Positions 1 through 13,600 are shown, numbered from the stretch's first letter. The stretch is 64,000 bases of DNA from Oceanospirillaceae bacterium (GCA_018647765.1 JABGSN010000015.1:30130-94129); one strand, 5' to 3'. Notes: generated by a model not told the origin, from the letters alone. Numbers and translations are program-made.

Positions 1-229
1 CGGCACCCATACCAAGAGCCACTCGTTTAGGAGTACCAAACAAGTTAGCTAATACAGGGGTGTCGTACCCTTTAGGGTTTTCAAATAATAATGCAGGACC
101 TTCTGCGCGCAGGGTGCGGTCACAAATTTCGGTCATTTCGAGGTGGGGGTCCACCTCGGTGGTAATGCGTTTAAGCTCGCCTTGCTGCTCTAAGCTGGCA
201 ATAAAATCGCGTAGGTCTTTATATTTCAT
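1..229 (-). CDS. ubiD: UbiD family decarboxylase (3-octaprenyl-4-hydroxybenzoate carboxy-lyase), N-terminal part, truncated by window edge
   Basis: Minus-strand translation from CAT at 227-229 reads [76 protein letters not shown], a typical UbiD N-terminus; downstream of rho as commonly seen. Confidence 0.9.
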   Translation of the reverse strand, partial: MKYKDLRDFIASLEQQGELKRITTEVDPHLEMTEICDRTLRAEGPALLFENPKGYDTPVLANLFGTPKRVALGMGA

Positions 230-268
230 AGTCATAACCTACGCGGTCTCGCTGCTTGTAAGGGCCGT

Positions 269-1528
269 TTACTTACGCTTCATCGACATGAAGAACTCTT
301 CATTGGTTTTGGAGCCTTTGAGCTTGTCCAATAAGAATTCAGTCGCCTGACCGTCTTCCATAGGATCCAACAATTTGCGTAAAATCCACATACGCTGCAA
401 CTCGTCTTCGCGGGTCAACAACTCTTCACGACGGGTGGATGATTTGCGAATATTAATGGCAGGGAATACACGGCGCTCGGCGATCTTACGATCCAAGTGC
501 ACCTCTGAGTTACCTGTGCCTTTAAATTCTTCAAAGATCACTTCGTCCATCTTTGAACCGGTTTCAGTTAACGCTGTGGCGATAATCGTTAAGCTGCCGC
601 CTTCTTCAATGTTACGCGCGGCGCCAAAGAAACGTTTAGGACGTTCTAAAGCGTGAGCGTCCACGCCACCGGTCAGTACTTTGCCGGAAGACGGCACAAC
701 CGTGTTGTAGGCACGCGCCAGACGCGTGATGGAGTCGAGTAAAATGACCACGTCTTTTTTATGTTCAACTAAGCGCTTGGCTTTTTCTACCACCATTTCT
801 GCCACTTGCACGTGACGCGAAGGGGGTTCATCGAAGGTACTGGCAACCACTTCGCCACGCACCGAACGCTTCATGTCGGTCACTTCTTCTGGACGCTCAT
901 CGATGAGCAATACAATTAAGTGGCAGTCTGGGTTATTACGGGTAATGGAATGCGCAATGTTTTGCAGCATCAAGGTCTTACCAGCTTTTGGCGGCGACAC
1001 AATCAGGGCCCGTTGACCTTTACCCATGGGCGCGGTTAAATCAATAACACGGGCCGTTAAGTCTTCACTAGAGCCGTTACCCAATTCCATGGTCAGACGG
1101 TCTTGGGGAAATAAAGGCGTTAAGTTTTCGAACAATACTTTGTGTTTGGCCTGTTCTGGTGGGCCAAAGTTAATGCTGCTGACCTTAAGTAGAGCGAAAT
1201 AGCGTTCGCCATCTTTAGGTGGGCGAATTTTTCCATCGATGCTGTCGCCCGTACGCAGACTAAAGCGGCGAATTTGACTTGGCGACACGTAAATGTCATC
1301 TGGCCCTGCTAAATAAGACGCATCTGCTGAGCGCAAGAAACCGAAGCCATCTTGCAAGATTTCCAATACACCTTGGCCGAAGATGTCTTCGCCGCTTTTG
1401 GCGTGCCGTTTAAGAATACTAAAAATACATTCTTGTTTACGAGAGCGAGCAACGTTGTCGAGACCCATGCCTTTGGCAATCTCGATAAGTTCGGGCATTG
1501 ATTTTGTTTTTAATTCAGTCAGATTCAT
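269..1528 (-). CDS. rho: Transcription termination factor Rho
   Basis: 419 aa; [23 protein letters not shown], Walker [33 protein letters not shown]. Confidence 0.98.
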   Translation of the reverse strand: MNLTELKTKSMPELIEIAKGMGLDNVARSRKQECIFSILKRHAKSGEDIFGQGVLEILQDGFGFLRSADASYLAGPDDIYVSPSQIRRFSLRTGDSIDGKIRPPKDGERYFALLKVSSINFGPPEQAKHKVLFENLTPLFPQDRLTMELGNGSSEDLTARVIDLTAPMGKGQRALIVSPPKAGKTLMLQNIAHSITRNNPDCHLIVLLIDERPEEVTDMKRSVRGEVVASTFDEPPSRHVQVAEMVVEKAKRLVEHKKDVVILLDSITRLARAYNTVVPSSGKVLTGGVDAHALERPKRFFGAARNIEEGGSLTIIATALTETGSKMDEVIFEEFKGTGNSEVHLDRKIAERRVFPAINIRKSSTRREELLTREDELQRMWILRKLLDPMEDGQATEFLLDKLKGSKTNEEFFMSMKRK

Positions 1529-1678
1529 AATAAGTAGAGGGGCAGCAGTGCGCCATGGGGATAAAAAAGATTATTGGAATAATTGGGGCTATGTAAGCCC
1601 ATTCGCGCCCAGCCGGTGAGACAGAAGGTCTTGCTGGAGTAACCACAGTCTGTATCAACGGGCAGCGAGTGTCAACGT

Positions 1679-2875
1679 TTAAAACACGCTGGCTAGGCGA
1701 TAATGCTCTATTGCGGCGTCAATGTGGCCTAAATCATGCTGTAAGCGGGCCATTTCTGCATGGGCGTGTTTGCTTTGTTGCAGGTTTAAACTGGCCTGCA
1801 AATAATCTTGTGCCTTACCCCACAATTCTAGTCGGCGACACAAGCGGCCTAAGGTCAGCTTTAAGGCTGCACTGTCTTGCACCTGAGTTTGCCAAGCTTC
1901 TGCGGTGCTGAGTCGTTGTTCGATGTCCGACAAGGACAAGTGGGCGTACTCCAATACTAAGTCATCCTGCCATTGTTGCGCTAAATTTTGTTCTATGAAG
2001 GCAGCGGTTTTAACCGCAGGATTGGTTTCTATGCGGCCCATGGCTTGGGCATAAGCCAAAATACTAGCGCCGTGCTGGGTCACAGAGGGTGGCGCTTTAC
2101 GCCACAGCACCTGGAGGTTATCTAAGCCGTTATCGGCTGCATTCGCTGCATTTTTTTGGGTTTCATCAAAGGCTCGACCGTAGGCGAGTTGCTGCTGGCG
2201 ACTCAACTGCTCTGGTGTTAATTGCTTGTACTTGCCCACAGCACTGAGCAACTCAATGAGCTCTGGCCACCGCTGCATACGCTGCAATACATCTAATAAT
2301 AACTGATTGGCTTCGGCATGTTGCGGGTTGAGCTGATGTAGCTTTTGCAAAGCGTCTAATGCGCTTTGATCATCGCCTTTATACAGGCACACTTCAGCCA
2401 ATTTTAAATGTACCAATTGCTGGCTACCGGGAAACTCAGAAACTAATCGCTGCAATACTTGCTTTGCTTCATCCAGCTTACCTTGACGCCCTAGAGCCGT
2501 GGCCAAGGCTGGCAACACCACAATGGGCTGAGTAGTCACTGGAGCAAGCTCAGCGAATTTTTTTTCTGCGCGCAGGTTTTGGCCGTCAGCCAAGGCTAAT
2601 AAGCCGTGTCGGGTTTGCATCTGCATCCGTTTTAGGCGGCTCGACTCCTGCCAACGCCCTAATACTTGAAAGGGTAAATTAAACGCCACCAACAAACGCA
2701 GACTTAACACTGCGACTACAAACAACAGCACCACCGCCGCCAATAGCAACCACAAGCTCATTTCCACACTAGTGTTGCCCCAAGCTAACAGTACATAGCC
2801 GGGGTCAACATGTATCAAAGTGCCCAACCACGCGCCAGCCAACAGAACCAACAACACCATTACCCAAAATCGCAT
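1679..2875 (-). CDS. hemY: HemY-type heme biosynthesis-associated TPR protein
   Basis: Two N-terminal TM segments followed by TPR-like repeats; downstream of hemX. ORF-track start (2902) overlaps hemX; MRFWVMVLLVLLAG at 2875 preferred. Confidence 0.85.
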   Translation of the reverse strand: MRFWVMVLLVLLAGAWLGTLIHVDPGYVLLAWGNTSVEMSLWLLLAAVVLLFVVAVLSLRLLVAFNLPFQVLGRWQESSRLKRMQMQTRHGLLALADGQNLRAEKKFAELAPVTTQPIVVLPALATALGRQGKLDEAKQVLQRLVSEFPGSQQLVHLKLAEVCLYKGDDQSALDALQKLHQLNPQHAEANQLLLDVLQRMQRWPELIELLSAVGKYKQLTPEQLSRQQQLAYGRAFDETQKNAANAADNGLDNLQVLWRKAPPSVTQHGASILAYAQAMGRIETNPAVKTAAFIEQNLAQQWQDDLVLEYAHLSLSDIEQRLSTAEAWQTQVQDSAALKLTLGRLCRRLELWGKAQDYLQASLNLQQSKHAHAEMARLQHDLGHIDAAIEHYRLASVF

Positions 2876-2879
2876 GGCC

Positions 2880-4106
2880 TTACTCCTGCACTGCCGACAC
2901 ACTAGGAGTGTCGTGTAAGGTCGCTATAAAGCGCTGTAAGGCATTAAGCGAGCCGCTGATATTAGGCATGGTCACGAGCACCTTAACCTTAGCTAAGGTG
3001 ACCACTTGTTTATGCATGGCTTGCGCTACCTTGTCATTGGCCCGATAGTATTGTCGCAACAGTTGCTGCACATGAACTAAAGACTGGTCGTAAATGCCTT
3101 GTTGACGGCGTAGTAACGCCACCTGTGTCTGACTTAAGGCCATTTCGATGCGCATACGCACCAGCAGTTCTGCGGCAGGTGTCAGCAACTGTTGATCGGC
3201 TTGAGTACGAGACTGAACTTTAACCAATTGCTTCAACTCGCCCCAAACACTAGCAGATACGGCTTGGGTAGATTGCCACAAGAGTTGAGCCCAAGAGTTT
3301 GATGGCGTCTCCGATGTCGCTGCAGCAGAGTCTTGCACCTCGGCAACGGCTAACACAGCGGGTAATACATGCGCCCGAGGTGCAATAAAGGTTAACTGGC
3401 TGGCTTGTCCCGTGAGTGCTGCAAGTTGCGCATACACGCCTTCAACGTCGATGCTTGGCACTAACGTTAAGGCTGCCAAGTCTGCAGCAATGGCTCGCCT
3501 CACACCATAGGTGCCCACCTGCTCACTGTCGCGAATGATAATATCGGCGGCCTGCAACAAAGCAATCGCCGAACTGCTGGCTTGCTCCATAGCCAAACGC
3601 TGGTTGGCCAAACGCAATAAGTACTCTGCTTCGGCCAATTGCCACTGGGGTAACACTAAACCCTGATCTAATTGGGTCTTCGCCATGCGTTCCATCGAAT
3701 TGATTAAGGCGCTGTCCATGCGGTTTACTTGGGTACTCAGATCACCTTGTTGCTGGGAAAGCTGGGTTATTGCGCTATGCTGATCTTCTGACAACTGTGC
3801 GATCTTTTGCGTCAGCGTTTGTTGCTCTTGTTGCCATTGTTGTAAGTTGGCCGACTGGCCCGTTTGATCGCTAGCAATACTGTGGTATTGGCTCTGTGTT
3901 TGCCACTGCATGTAACCCAAACCACCAACAGCCACCACCAACAGCCACAAGAGGCCATGTTTAGCATTGGCTGGTTTGGCGGCGGCAGGTTTTGTTTTGG
4001 CTGCGCGATCGGCAGGTTTAGAAACCGGCTTAGATTCTGGCTCGGTTTTGGTTGGTGTTTTACTCTTGTCTTGTGTCACTGTGTTAGCATCCTTATTCAC
4101 GGCCAT
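2880..4106 (-). CDS. hemX: HemX-like protein (uroporphyrinogen III C-methyltransferase-related membrane protein)
   Basis: Lys/Pro/Ala-rich N-terminus, single TM, coiled coil, then LPQWQLAEAEYLLRLANQRL typical of HemX; in hemCDXY order. Confidence 0.9.
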   Translation of the reverse strand: MAVNKDANTVTQDKSKTPTKTEPESKPVSKPADRAAKTKPAAAKPANAKHGLLWLLVVAVGGLGYMQWQTQSQYHSIASDQTGQSANLQQWQQEQQTLTQKIAQLSEDQHSAITQLSQQQGDLSTQVNRMDSALINSMERMAKTQLDQGLVLPQWQLAEAEYLLRLANQRLAMEQASSSAIALLQAADIIIRDSEQVGTYGVRRAIAADLAALTLVPSIDVEGVYAQLAALTGQASQLTFIAPRAHVLPAVLAVAEVQDSAAATSETPSNSWAQLLWQSTQAVSASVWGELKQLVKVQSRTQADQQLLTPAAELLVRMRIEMALSQTQVALLRRQQGIYDQSLVHVQQLLRQYYRANDKVAQAMHKQVVTLAKVKVLVTMPNISGSLNALQRFIATLHDTPSVSAVQE

Positions 4107-4118
4107 TATGGCCTCACA

Positions 4119-4892
4119 TCACATGGCATTGAGTGCCCTTACCCGCTGTAATAAAGTATCGCACATTGCTTGGTTGCTGGCACCTTCGCTTACCAGCAAC
4201 TGCTGATAGCCTAATTCACGTGCCTGCTGCGCTACCCGTTGGCTAGGCAGCAGCAACAGCGTTTGTTGAGGGTCGCACCAGTGCTCGCCGCCTAACAGGC
4301 GATCAAAGTTGGCTAATGTATCGCCACTTTGCAACACCACAACTTGGGGTGAAAAACGCTCTAATTGTAGCAGAGTCTGGGCATTTATGACCGGTATTTG
4401 ACGACGATAACATTGCGCATACTCAACCGTTACGCCGACGTCACGAAGTGTTTGTGCGAGGGTTTCTCGGCCCCCCACACCCCGCACGATAAGCACCTTG
4501 TGATAGGACTCTACGTGCGGCATTAAATCAATTAACAAATCTTCACTGGTATCGCCCAATTTAGGCCGCTTTGCATCCACACCATAGGCCTGAAGTTGCG
4601 CCTGTGTTGAATGGCCCATAGCCCACCACTGCACACCTACGGGCCACTGCGGCCAGTAGTCTTGAATCAAGTCGAACCAATGATGTGCAGCATTGGTACT
4701 AATCACAATCACATGATCAAAGGTATAAAGATCCATGGCCAAACGTTTGCTTTGTAAGCCATCAGCCGAACTGGCAACCACTGGCGCAATGGCTAAACAG
4801 GGTTGGTGTAATACCTCAAAACCACTGCCGGCCATCAGCTCAATCATGGCCGTTGCTTGGGCTGTGGGTCGTGTCACCAAAACGCGCTTCAT
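4119..4892 (-). CDS. hemD: Uroporphyrinogen-III synthase
   Basis: MKRVLVTRPTAQATAMIELMAGSGFEVLHQPCLAI; between hemC and hemX. Confidence 0.93.
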   Translation of the reverse strand: MKRVLVTRPTAQATAMIELMAGSGFEVLHQPCLAIAPVVASSADGLQSKRLAMDLYTFDHVIVISTNAAHHWFDLIQDYWPQWPVGVQWWAMGHSTQAQLQAYGVDAKRPKLGDTSEDLLIDLMPHVESYHKVLIVRGVGGRETLAQTLRDVGVTVEYAQCYRRQIPVINAQTLLQLERFSPQVVVLQSGDTLANFDRLLGGEHWCDPQQTLLLLPSQRVAQQARELGYQQLLVSEGASNQAMCDTLLQRVRALNAM

Positions 4893-4903
4893 GGCTATCG
4901 GGC

Positions 4904-5830
4904 TTACTGCGCGCTATAAATGGCTTGTAATATTTCTCCGGCACCTTGGGCCAGCAAGTCTTCTGCTGCGCTAATGCCCAACGCTTCTGCATCTATGCGG
5001 GGGCCGGTGATTTCGGTCATTAACACTCGACTGCCGTCTACCTCCCCCACTAACCCGCGCAACCACAACTGATCTTGCTGCAGTTCGGCAAAACAGGCGA
5101 TCGGCACCTGACAACCACCGTCTAAACGCCTATTTAATGCACGTTCAGCCGTCACACGATCAGCGGTGTCTTGATGGTGTAAGGGAGCCAATAAGGCCAT
5201 GGTTTTAGCATCGTCCAAACGACACTCCACACCGACAGCACCTTGGCCACCGGCGGGAAGGCACTGGGTGTCGGTTAAGCGTGATTGAATACGGTGATGA
5301 AAATCGAGGCGCATAAGGCCCGCACTAGCTAGAATAATGGCATCATATTGGCCTGCATCTAATTTCGCCAACCTAGTATTTACATTACCCCGTAAATCCA
5401 GCAGTTCAAGGTCCGGGCGCAAGGCCTTCACTTGCAACTGGCGACGTAGGCTCGAGGTCCCCACTTTGGCACCGTGGGGCAAGTCATCCAAGCTATTAAA
5501 GTGATTACTAACAAAGGCATCGCTGGGATCTTCGCGCTCACAGATAATGGCCAACCCCAAACCTTCTGGAAATTCCATCGGCACATCTTTCATCGAGTGT
5601 ACGGCAATGTCGGCCCGGTCTTCCAGCATGGCTTGCTCTAGCTCTTTAACAAACAATCCTTTGCCACCCACCTTGGCTAAGGGCACATCCAAGATTTTGT
5701 CGCCTTTGGTCTTCATACCCAGTAATTCAACCACCAAACCTGGATGGTGGCGCTCGAGCTCGGCTTTTATAAAATAGGCCTGCCAAAGGGCGAGCTGGCT
5801 TTCACGGGTAGCAATTCTTAACTTAGTCAT
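4904..5830 (-). CDS. hemC: Porphobilinogen deaminase (hydroxymethylbilane synthase)
   Basis: [44 protein letters not shown]. Confidence 0.98.
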   Translation of the reverse strand: MTKLRIATRESQLALWQAYFIKAELERHHPGLVVELLGMKTKGDKILDVPLAKVGGKGLFVKELEQAMLEDRADIAVHSMKDVPMEFPEGLGLAIICEREDPSDAFVSNHFNSLDDLPHGAKVGTSSLRRQLQVKALRPDLELLDLRGNVNTRLAKLDAGQYDAIILASAGLMRLDFHHRIQSRLTDTQCLPAGGQGAVGVECRLDDAKTMALLAPLHHQDTADRVTAERALNRRLDGGCQVPIACFAELQQDQLWLRGLVGEVDGSRVLMTEITGPRIDAEALGISAAEDLLAQGAGEILQAIYSAQ

Positions 5831-5974
5831 AGATCTTCAATGGAGTTGGGACAATATTATGCTGACTAGTGTATCAAATTGCTCACTCATAGACGCCATA
5901 CCGGTGCTGTTTTATTGATCAGTTACAGGTAAAATACGCCCTTAGCTGCCCTTATTCCAACCAAGAGCGATCTT

Positions 5975-6679
5975 ATGCCCTCTGAATCCCCTGCCGATGT
6001 AGAAAACCCGCGTCGTATTCGTAGTTTTGTAAAACGCGCTGGCCGTATGACGCCGTCGCAAGAACACGCGCTGGAGCATTATTGGCCGCGTTATGGTTTG
6101 CAATTAAGTCAGGGGCTACTGGATTTTGAATTACTGTTCGGCAACAACCATCCGGTGATCATGGAAATTGGTTTCGGTATGGGTGACTCACTCTCTACCA
6201 TGGCCGCTACCATGCCACAAAACAACTACATTGGCATTGAAGTTCATCGCCCAGGTGTAGGCCGTTTGCTGAATAACATCGCCACCCAAGAGTTGAGCAA
6301 TGTCAGGGTGTTTTGCGACGACGCCATTGAAGTGATGGCCCAATGTATTGCCGATGGCAGCTTAGGGGCTGTACAACTGTTTTTCCCTGACCCTTGGCAT
6401 AAAAAGAAGCACAACAAGCGCCGTATTGTGCAACCTCAATTTGCTCAAGATATTCGCCAAAAACTATCTGTAGGTGGCGTATTCCACATGGCGACCGATT
6501 GGCAACCCTATGCCGAACACATGATGGAAGTCATGGAGCCGGCCGAAGGTTACAGCAACCAAGCCGGTGCCAGCCAATACTCTGCGCAGCCAGACTACCG
6601 CCCTAGCACCAAATTCCAGCGCCGTGGCGAAGGCAAAGGGCACGGGGTGTGGGATTTGATGTATGGCAAGGAAAGCTAA
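5975..6679 (+). CDS. trmB: tRNA (guanine-N7-)-methyltransferase
   Basis: [44 protein letters not shown]. Confidence 0.97.
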   Translation: MPSESPADVENPRRIRSFVKRAGRMTPSQEHALEHYWPRYGLQLSQGLLDFELLFGNNHPVIMEIGFGMGDSLSTMAATMPQNNYIGIEVHRPGVGRLLNNIATQELSNVRVFCDDAIEVMAQCIADGSLGAVQLFFPDPWHKKKHNKRRIVQPQFAQDIRQKLSVGGVFHMATDWQPYAEHMMEVMEPAEGYSNQAGASQYSAQPDYRPSTKFQRRGEGKGHGVWDLMYGKES

Positions 6680-6694
6680 CGCGTCTACATACTT

Positions 6695-7159
6695 ATGACT
6701 CCTGCCATCGACCAACTGACCCATTTAGCGATTGCCCACCACATACACGAATACACGCACGACGCGGGTGCGGCGTCTTACGGTATGGAAGCAGCACAAA
6801 AAATCGGCGTGGTGCCACAACAGGTATTTAAAACATTGGTGGTAGATACAGGAAGCAAGCGTTTAGCGGTGGCGGTGCTGCCGGTTGATCAGCAGCTCAA
6901 CTTAAAACTAATGGCCAAAGCCATTGGCGCTAAAAGAGTGGTCATGGCAGACCCAGATGCAGTGAGCCGCAGTAGTGGTTATGTGTTGGGTGGGGTGAGC
7001 CCTATTGGGCAAAAGCGTGCGCTTACTACGGTGATTGATGTGAGTGCTCAAAGGTTTGAACGTATCTATGTGAGCGGAGGGCGCAGAGGTTTGGAGATCG
7101 AGCTTGCAGCCAAAGATTTAGCTTCCGTGACCGAAGGTCAGTTTGCAGCAATTACTTAG
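6695..7159 (+). CDS. ybaK: YbaK/EbsC-family Cys-tRNA(Pro) deacylase
   Basis: PQQVFKTLVV...LPVDQQLNLKLMAKAIGAKRVVMADPDAVSRSSGYVLGGVSPIGQKR, typical YbaK motifs. Confidence 0.93.
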   Translation: MTPAIDQLTHLAIAHHIHEYTHDAGAASYGMEAAQKIGVVPQQVFKTLVVDTGSKRLAVAVLPVDQQLNLKLMAKAIGAKRVVMADPDAVSRSSGYVLGGVSPIGQKRALTTVIDVSAQRFERIYVSGGRRGLEIELAAKDLASVTEGQFAAIT

Positions 7160-7286
7160 TAGATTCAGATGTTTTCTTGTTTTTTGGATCGTGGGCACGC
7201 ACGTCAAGTACACCCCATACAGCAAGCGATCCGAATACGACCATCGCTATAACAGCCACTACATTTACAAAGATATCACTATGCAT
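7152..7286 (-). CDS. Predicted 44-aa single-TM small protein (not in ORF track)
   Basis: Manual translation from CAT at 7284-7286: MHSDIFVNVVAVIAMVVFGSLAVWGVLDVRAHDPKNKKTSESTK*; hydrophobic helix plus charged tail; start overlaps the stop of an upstream hydrophobic frame (ATGCATAG). Confidence 0.5.
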   Translation of the reverse strand: MHSDIFVNVVAVIAMVVFGSLAVWGVLDVRAHDPKNKKTSESTK

Positions 7287-7476
7287 GTTTGATCTCCCCG
7301 ATTAACTGATACATACGCTGGAATCGCGTCCATACAAAGACAGCATTAACCAATGTAACAAATATAGCGGCAATCAACAAAAATCCGAGTTAATCTCGAT
7401 GAGTTACCGCCCAACCAATAGTTGCGACTGCCACACCAATAAATACAAAAAACAGCTGTTTTTGAATTGCCAGATC
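7279..7476 (-). pseudogene. Hydrophobic reading frame interrupted by an in-frame TAA (possible decayed small membrane protein gene)
   Basis: Minus-strand frame reads DLAIQKQLFFVFIGVAVATIGWAVTHRD*LGFLLIAAIFVTLVNAVFVWTRFQRMYQLIGEIKHA*; TAA at 7390-7392; final TAG 7279-7281 overlaps the ATG of the 44-aa ORF. Confidence 0.4.
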
Positions 7477-7579
7477 CTAGATTAACCCATCCAATTGCGG
7501 CGTATCTACGCCTCCTTACTTCATTGGTATGAATAAGTGTAGTCGACAACAAGAAATATGCCCGAATATGAATACAGAA

Positions 7580-7918
7580 CTAATCAGTAAAGGTCACGTA
7601 ACTCGGATCTAAATCAATCACTTGTGCGCTCATGGCGGCCGAGGTGATGCCTATATCAATGAGACTTTGCACAATCATGTTGCTCAAGCCTTGTTTTTGC
7701 TCTGCGGTGCGACCTGCCATGATGTGTGACGTAGCGTGGATAAATCGGTCTGACCCGGTACCCGACACATGGTGATCGTAGCCTGTGCACCGCACTTTAA
7801 TATGATCCGGCTGAAACAATTCTGACTTCACATGGGCGTCAAATACCGCGCGTAGCAACTGATCAGGAGTCACGCTGGAGCTGAGCTGGTTGGAAATTTC
7901 TATAACGCAATGTGGCAT
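7580..7918 (-). CDS. 5-carboxymethyl-2-hydroxymuconate delta-isomerase family protein
   Basis: MPHCVIEISNQL start with N-terminal Pro after Met; HIMAGRTAEQKQGLSNMIVQSL as in CHMI family. Confidence 0.88.
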   Translation of the reverse strand: MPHCVIEISNQLSSSVTPDQLLRAVFDAHVKSELFQPDHIKVRCTGYDHHVSGTGSDRFIHATSHIMAGRTAEQKQGLSNMIVQSLIDIGITSAAMSAQVIDLDPSYVTFTD

Positions 7919-7952
7919 GGTGCAATCCTACTGGGTATGTTGGTGTGTGCTA

Positions 7953-9026
7953 CTAGTGATATTGGGCACTTTGATCGTGCACTGCGTCAACAAACACTTT
8001 TGCACTTTCGGGGTCTACAAACTGGTGAATACCGTGACCGAGGTTAAACACATGACCATCGTTTTTGCCAAAGTCTGCCAATATCCGGCCAACTTCAGCC
8101 TCAATAGTGGGCGCGTCTGCATACAATACGCTGGGATCCATGTTGCCTTGCAGCGCCACTTTACCCCCTACACGCTCCCGGGCAACGCCGGCCTCGATAG
8201 TCCAATCTAAACCGAGGGCATCGGCACCAGTAGCAGCCATTTTTTCTAACCACTGCCCGCCGTTTTTGGTGAATAAAATCACTGGCACTGGACGACCTTC
8301 TGACTCGCGAGTAAGGCCATTAACAATACGCTGCATGTAGTCTAAAGAGAAGGCTTGATAACAAGGGCCACTCAATACGCCGCCCCAAGTATCAAAAATC
8401 TGCACCGCTTGGGCGCCGGCCGCAATTTGTGCATTAAGGTAGGCGATCACAGAATCGGCCAATACACTAAGCACTTGGTGCAGCAATTCTGGGCTTGAAT
8501 ACATCATGGCTTTAATATGACGAAAGTCTTTACTGGAACCCCCTTCAATCATGTAGGTGGCCAAGGTCCAAGGACTACCAGAAAAACCGATTAACGGCAC
8601 GTCACCGGACAATGCACTACGGATAGTGCTAACGGCGTTCATCACGTAACCAAGATCGTCGTTCATGTCCGGCACGGTAAGCGCGGCGACATCGGCTTCA
8701 GTACGTACTGGCTTTTCAAACTTCGGGCCTTCACCGGCTTCAAAGTATAAACCTAGCCCCATGGCATCTGGCACGGTAAGAATGTCGGAGAACAAAATGG
8801 CAGCATCTAAGTCGTAGCGACGCAGCGGCTGTAATGTGACTTCACAGGCAAAGTCAGCGTTTTTGCAAAGGCTTAAAAAGTCACCTGCTTCGGCACGAGA
8901 GGCGCGGTATTCTGGCAAATAACGACCGGCTTGGCGCATCATCCATACAGGGGTTACATCCACCGGCTGGCCCATAAGAGCACGCAGAAAACGGTCGTTT
9001 TTTAATTCAGGTTTGGAAGCAGTCAT
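7953..9026 (-). CDS. hemE: Uroporphyrinogen decarboxylase
   Basis: [61 protein letters not shown]. Confidence 0.98.
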   Translation of the reverse strand: MTASKPELKNDRFLRALMGQPVDVTPVWMMRQAGRYLPEYRASRAEAGDFLSLCKNADFACEVTLQPLRRYDLDAAILFSDILTVPDAMGLGLYFEAGEGPKFEKPVRTEADVAALTVPDMNDDLGYVMNAVSTIRSALSGDVPLIGFSGSPWTLATYMIEGGSSKDFRHIKAMMYSSPELLHQVLSVLADSVIAYLNAQIAAGAQAVQIFDTWGGVLSGPCYQAFSLDYMQRIVNGLTRESEGRPVPVILFTKNGGQWLEKMAATGADALGLDWTIEAGVARERVGGKVALQGNMDPSVLYADAPTIEAEVGRILADFGKNDGHVFNLGHGIHQFVDPESAKVFVDAVHDQSAQYH

Positions 9027-9138
9027 AACGAGAGGAGAGGCCTTAAGGCGAGCAAATAAAGATAGCCGCTAATGATATAGATCACCTGCTTAATTGTCAC
9101 GGGTTGTGGCAACTAAGCAGGTTTATACTGCGGTGACG

Positions 9139-10626
<1,488 letters not shown>

Positions 10627-10639
10627 CTAAGCCTTGGGA

Positions 10640-13600
10640 TTATTCTGTCTTAGTCCGAGTGGTCGCCATCAGCTGCTGTAAATTGGCGGCTTTGGGTTTA
10701 ACTAACCAGAACTTACTCACATAATCTTCAAAATGTTTACTTAACTCTTTGCCCCAGCGACTGCCCGTAGCTTGGAAGAAGTTTTCTAAAATACCGCGCA
10801 AATAACTGCGGTACTCTTCCATGTTTTCACCACGAATACGGTGGATTTCGACCAACTCGCTGTTGTACTTGTCTACAAAAGTGCGATCTAGGTCTAACAC
10901 AAAAGCAAAACCACCGGTCATACCTGCACCAAAGTTATACCCTGTGTTACCCAATACCGTCACCCCCCCGCCGGTCATGTATTCACAGCAATGGTCGCCC
11001 GCACCTTCAATGACTGCATGGGCGCCTGAGTTACGCACAGCGAAACGTTCGCCAGCACAACCGGCAGCCATAACGGTACCGCCTGTGGCGCCATACAAAC
11101 ACGTATTACCCATAATAGAGGTCACGTTAGACTTAAAGCTAGAGCCTTTAGGTGGGTAGATAACAAGCTTGCCACCGGCCATTCCCTTACCCACGTAATC
11201 GTTGGCATCGCCTTCAAGGAACATGTTTAAACCGCCGGCATTCCACACACCAAAACTCAAACCTGCGACACCTTTGAGATACACTTCCAACGGATGGCTC
11301 GACATACCCTGGTTGCCATGTTGCTTGGCGATCGCACCAGAAACACGAGCACCTACTGAGCGGTCGCAGTTGGTGATGTTGAATTCAAATTTACCACCCT
11401 TTGAATTAGCAATGGCATCCGACATTTCATCAAACATCTGTTGGTTCATCGCACCCGGGTCGTATGGCTGGTTGCGGCTCACCTGACAGGTATTAGGCTG
11501 ATCGGGCGCAATACCCGCTTGGCTTAACAGTGGCGATAGGTCTAAATTACGTTGTTTGTTAGTCACGCCTGCAGCGCTTTCTAGCAACTCTGTATGGCCT
11601 ACCAATTCTTCAATACTGCGCACACCTAGCTGCGCCATGACTTCACGGGTTTCTTCGGCAATAAAGGTGAATAAATGTTTCACCATTTCTACAGTGCCGC
11701 GGAAGTGATGATCGCGTAATTGTTGATTCTGTGTGGCAACGCCCGTAGCGCAGTTGTTAAGGTGGCAAATGCGCAGGTATTTACAGCCTAACGCCACCAT
11801 CGGTAGAGTACCAAAACCAAAACTCTCGGCACCCAGTAAGGCCGCCTTGACGACATCAAGACCGGTCTTTAAGCCGCCATCCGTTTGCACTCGCACTTTG
11901 CCACGTACACCGTTGCCTCGTAAGGATTGGTGCGCATCAGCAAGGCCTAATTCCCACGGTGAACCCGCATAACGGATAGACGTCAGCGGGCTTGCCGCTG
12001 TACCACCGTCGTAACCAGAAATAGTAATCAAGTCTGCATACGCCTTGGCCACACCCGAGGCAATGGTACCCACGCCCGGACGCGAAACCAGTTTTACAGA
12101 AACCAAGGCTTCTGGGTTGACTTGCTTCAAGTCAAAAATCAGCTGTGCCAAATCTTCGATGGAATAAATGTCGTGATGCGGCGGCGGTGAAATCAAGGTC
12201 ACACCGGGTACTGAATATCGCAAAGTGGCAATCAGGTCATTGACCTTGCCGCCTGGAAGCTGGCCGCCTTCACCGGGTTTTGCACCCTGGGCCACTTTAA
12301 TTTGCAACACATCTGCGCTCGCAAGGTAGGCCGGCGTTACGCCAAAACGACCGGAGGCGATTTGCTTAATTTTAGAGCGTTTGTTGGTACCATAACGCGC
12401 TGGGTCTTCACCACCTTCACCCGAGTTTGAGCGGCCCCCAAGTTCGTTCATAGCCATGGCCAGTGCTTCGTGGGCTTCTGGCGACAAAGCGCCTAACGAC
12501 ATGGCCGCACTATCAAAACGTTTGAATATTTCGCTAACGGGCTCTACTTCGCTAAGGTCAATAGCATTAGCTGGCTTAAGCTTAAGCAAATCTCGTAATG
12601 ACGCTACGCCACGCTCATTCACTAGCTTGGCGTACTTTTTGTACACCTCATAGTCGCCGGTTTGAACGGCTGTTTGCACTGTAGTTACGACGTCAGGGTT
12701 ATAGGCGTGATACTCGCCGCCGTGCACGTACTTAAGCAATCCCCCTTGCTGAATCGGCTTACGGTCTATCCAAGCCTCAGCAGCCAAAGCGGCCTGTTCG
12801 CCTTCAAAGTCGGCGAAGCTCGCCCCCTCAATGCGGCTGGCAACGCCGTGGAAACATAGGTCCACCACCTTACTATGCACGCCAATGGCTTCAAACAATT
12901 GTGCACCACGGTAAGAGGCGATGGTAGAAATACCCATCTTAGACATGATTTTAAGCAGGCCTTTATTGATGCCTTTACGGTAGGCTTTATGGCAGTCCGT
13001 TGGATCTCCAATAATTTCACCCGATGCCACCATGTCGTTGATGACACGATAGCTCAGATAAGGGTATACCGCCGTTGCACCAAAACCAATCAACACTGCA
13101 AAGTGATGCGAATCTCGAGCGCTACCCGTATCAACCACAATATTGGCATCACAACGTAAACCCAAGTTGGTTAAATGGTGATGTACCGCACCTGTGGCCA
13201 TCGCTGCAGGGATAGGTAACATGCCCTTTTCAATGTCACGATCGGTTAATACAACAATGCCTTTGCGATTACGTACCGCGGTTGCGGCTTGCTGGCGCAC
13301 CCCTTCAATAGCCGCCTCTAGACCAAGGGCCGGGTCATAGTTAAGGCTAATGGAGTGCACCCGAAAACCAGGTACATTCATATGCAACAAATCAGTGTAT
13401 TTGCTGGCAGACAAAACGGGTGAACCCAGTACAATGCGTTTGGCAAGTTCAGGCCCTTCCTGGAAGATGTTGCGCTCGCGGCCCAAACACGTTTCCAAAG
13501 ACATCACCACGGCTTCGCGCAGCGGATCGATCGGTGGGTTGGTCACTTGTGCAAATTGCTGACGGAAGTATTCATAGACCGAGCGCACGCGACTAGACAA

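Noticed and set aside
7346-7552. 68-aa minus-strand ORF in the track
   Set aside because: Composition (MLSTTLIHTNEVRRRRYAA...CGSRNYWLGGNSSRL) looks non-coding; the adjacent frame with hydrophobic segments is more protein-like.
12766-13047. 93-aa minus ORF inside gltB
   Set aside because: Out-of-frame shadow ORF within a clear gltB coding region; no recognisable motif.
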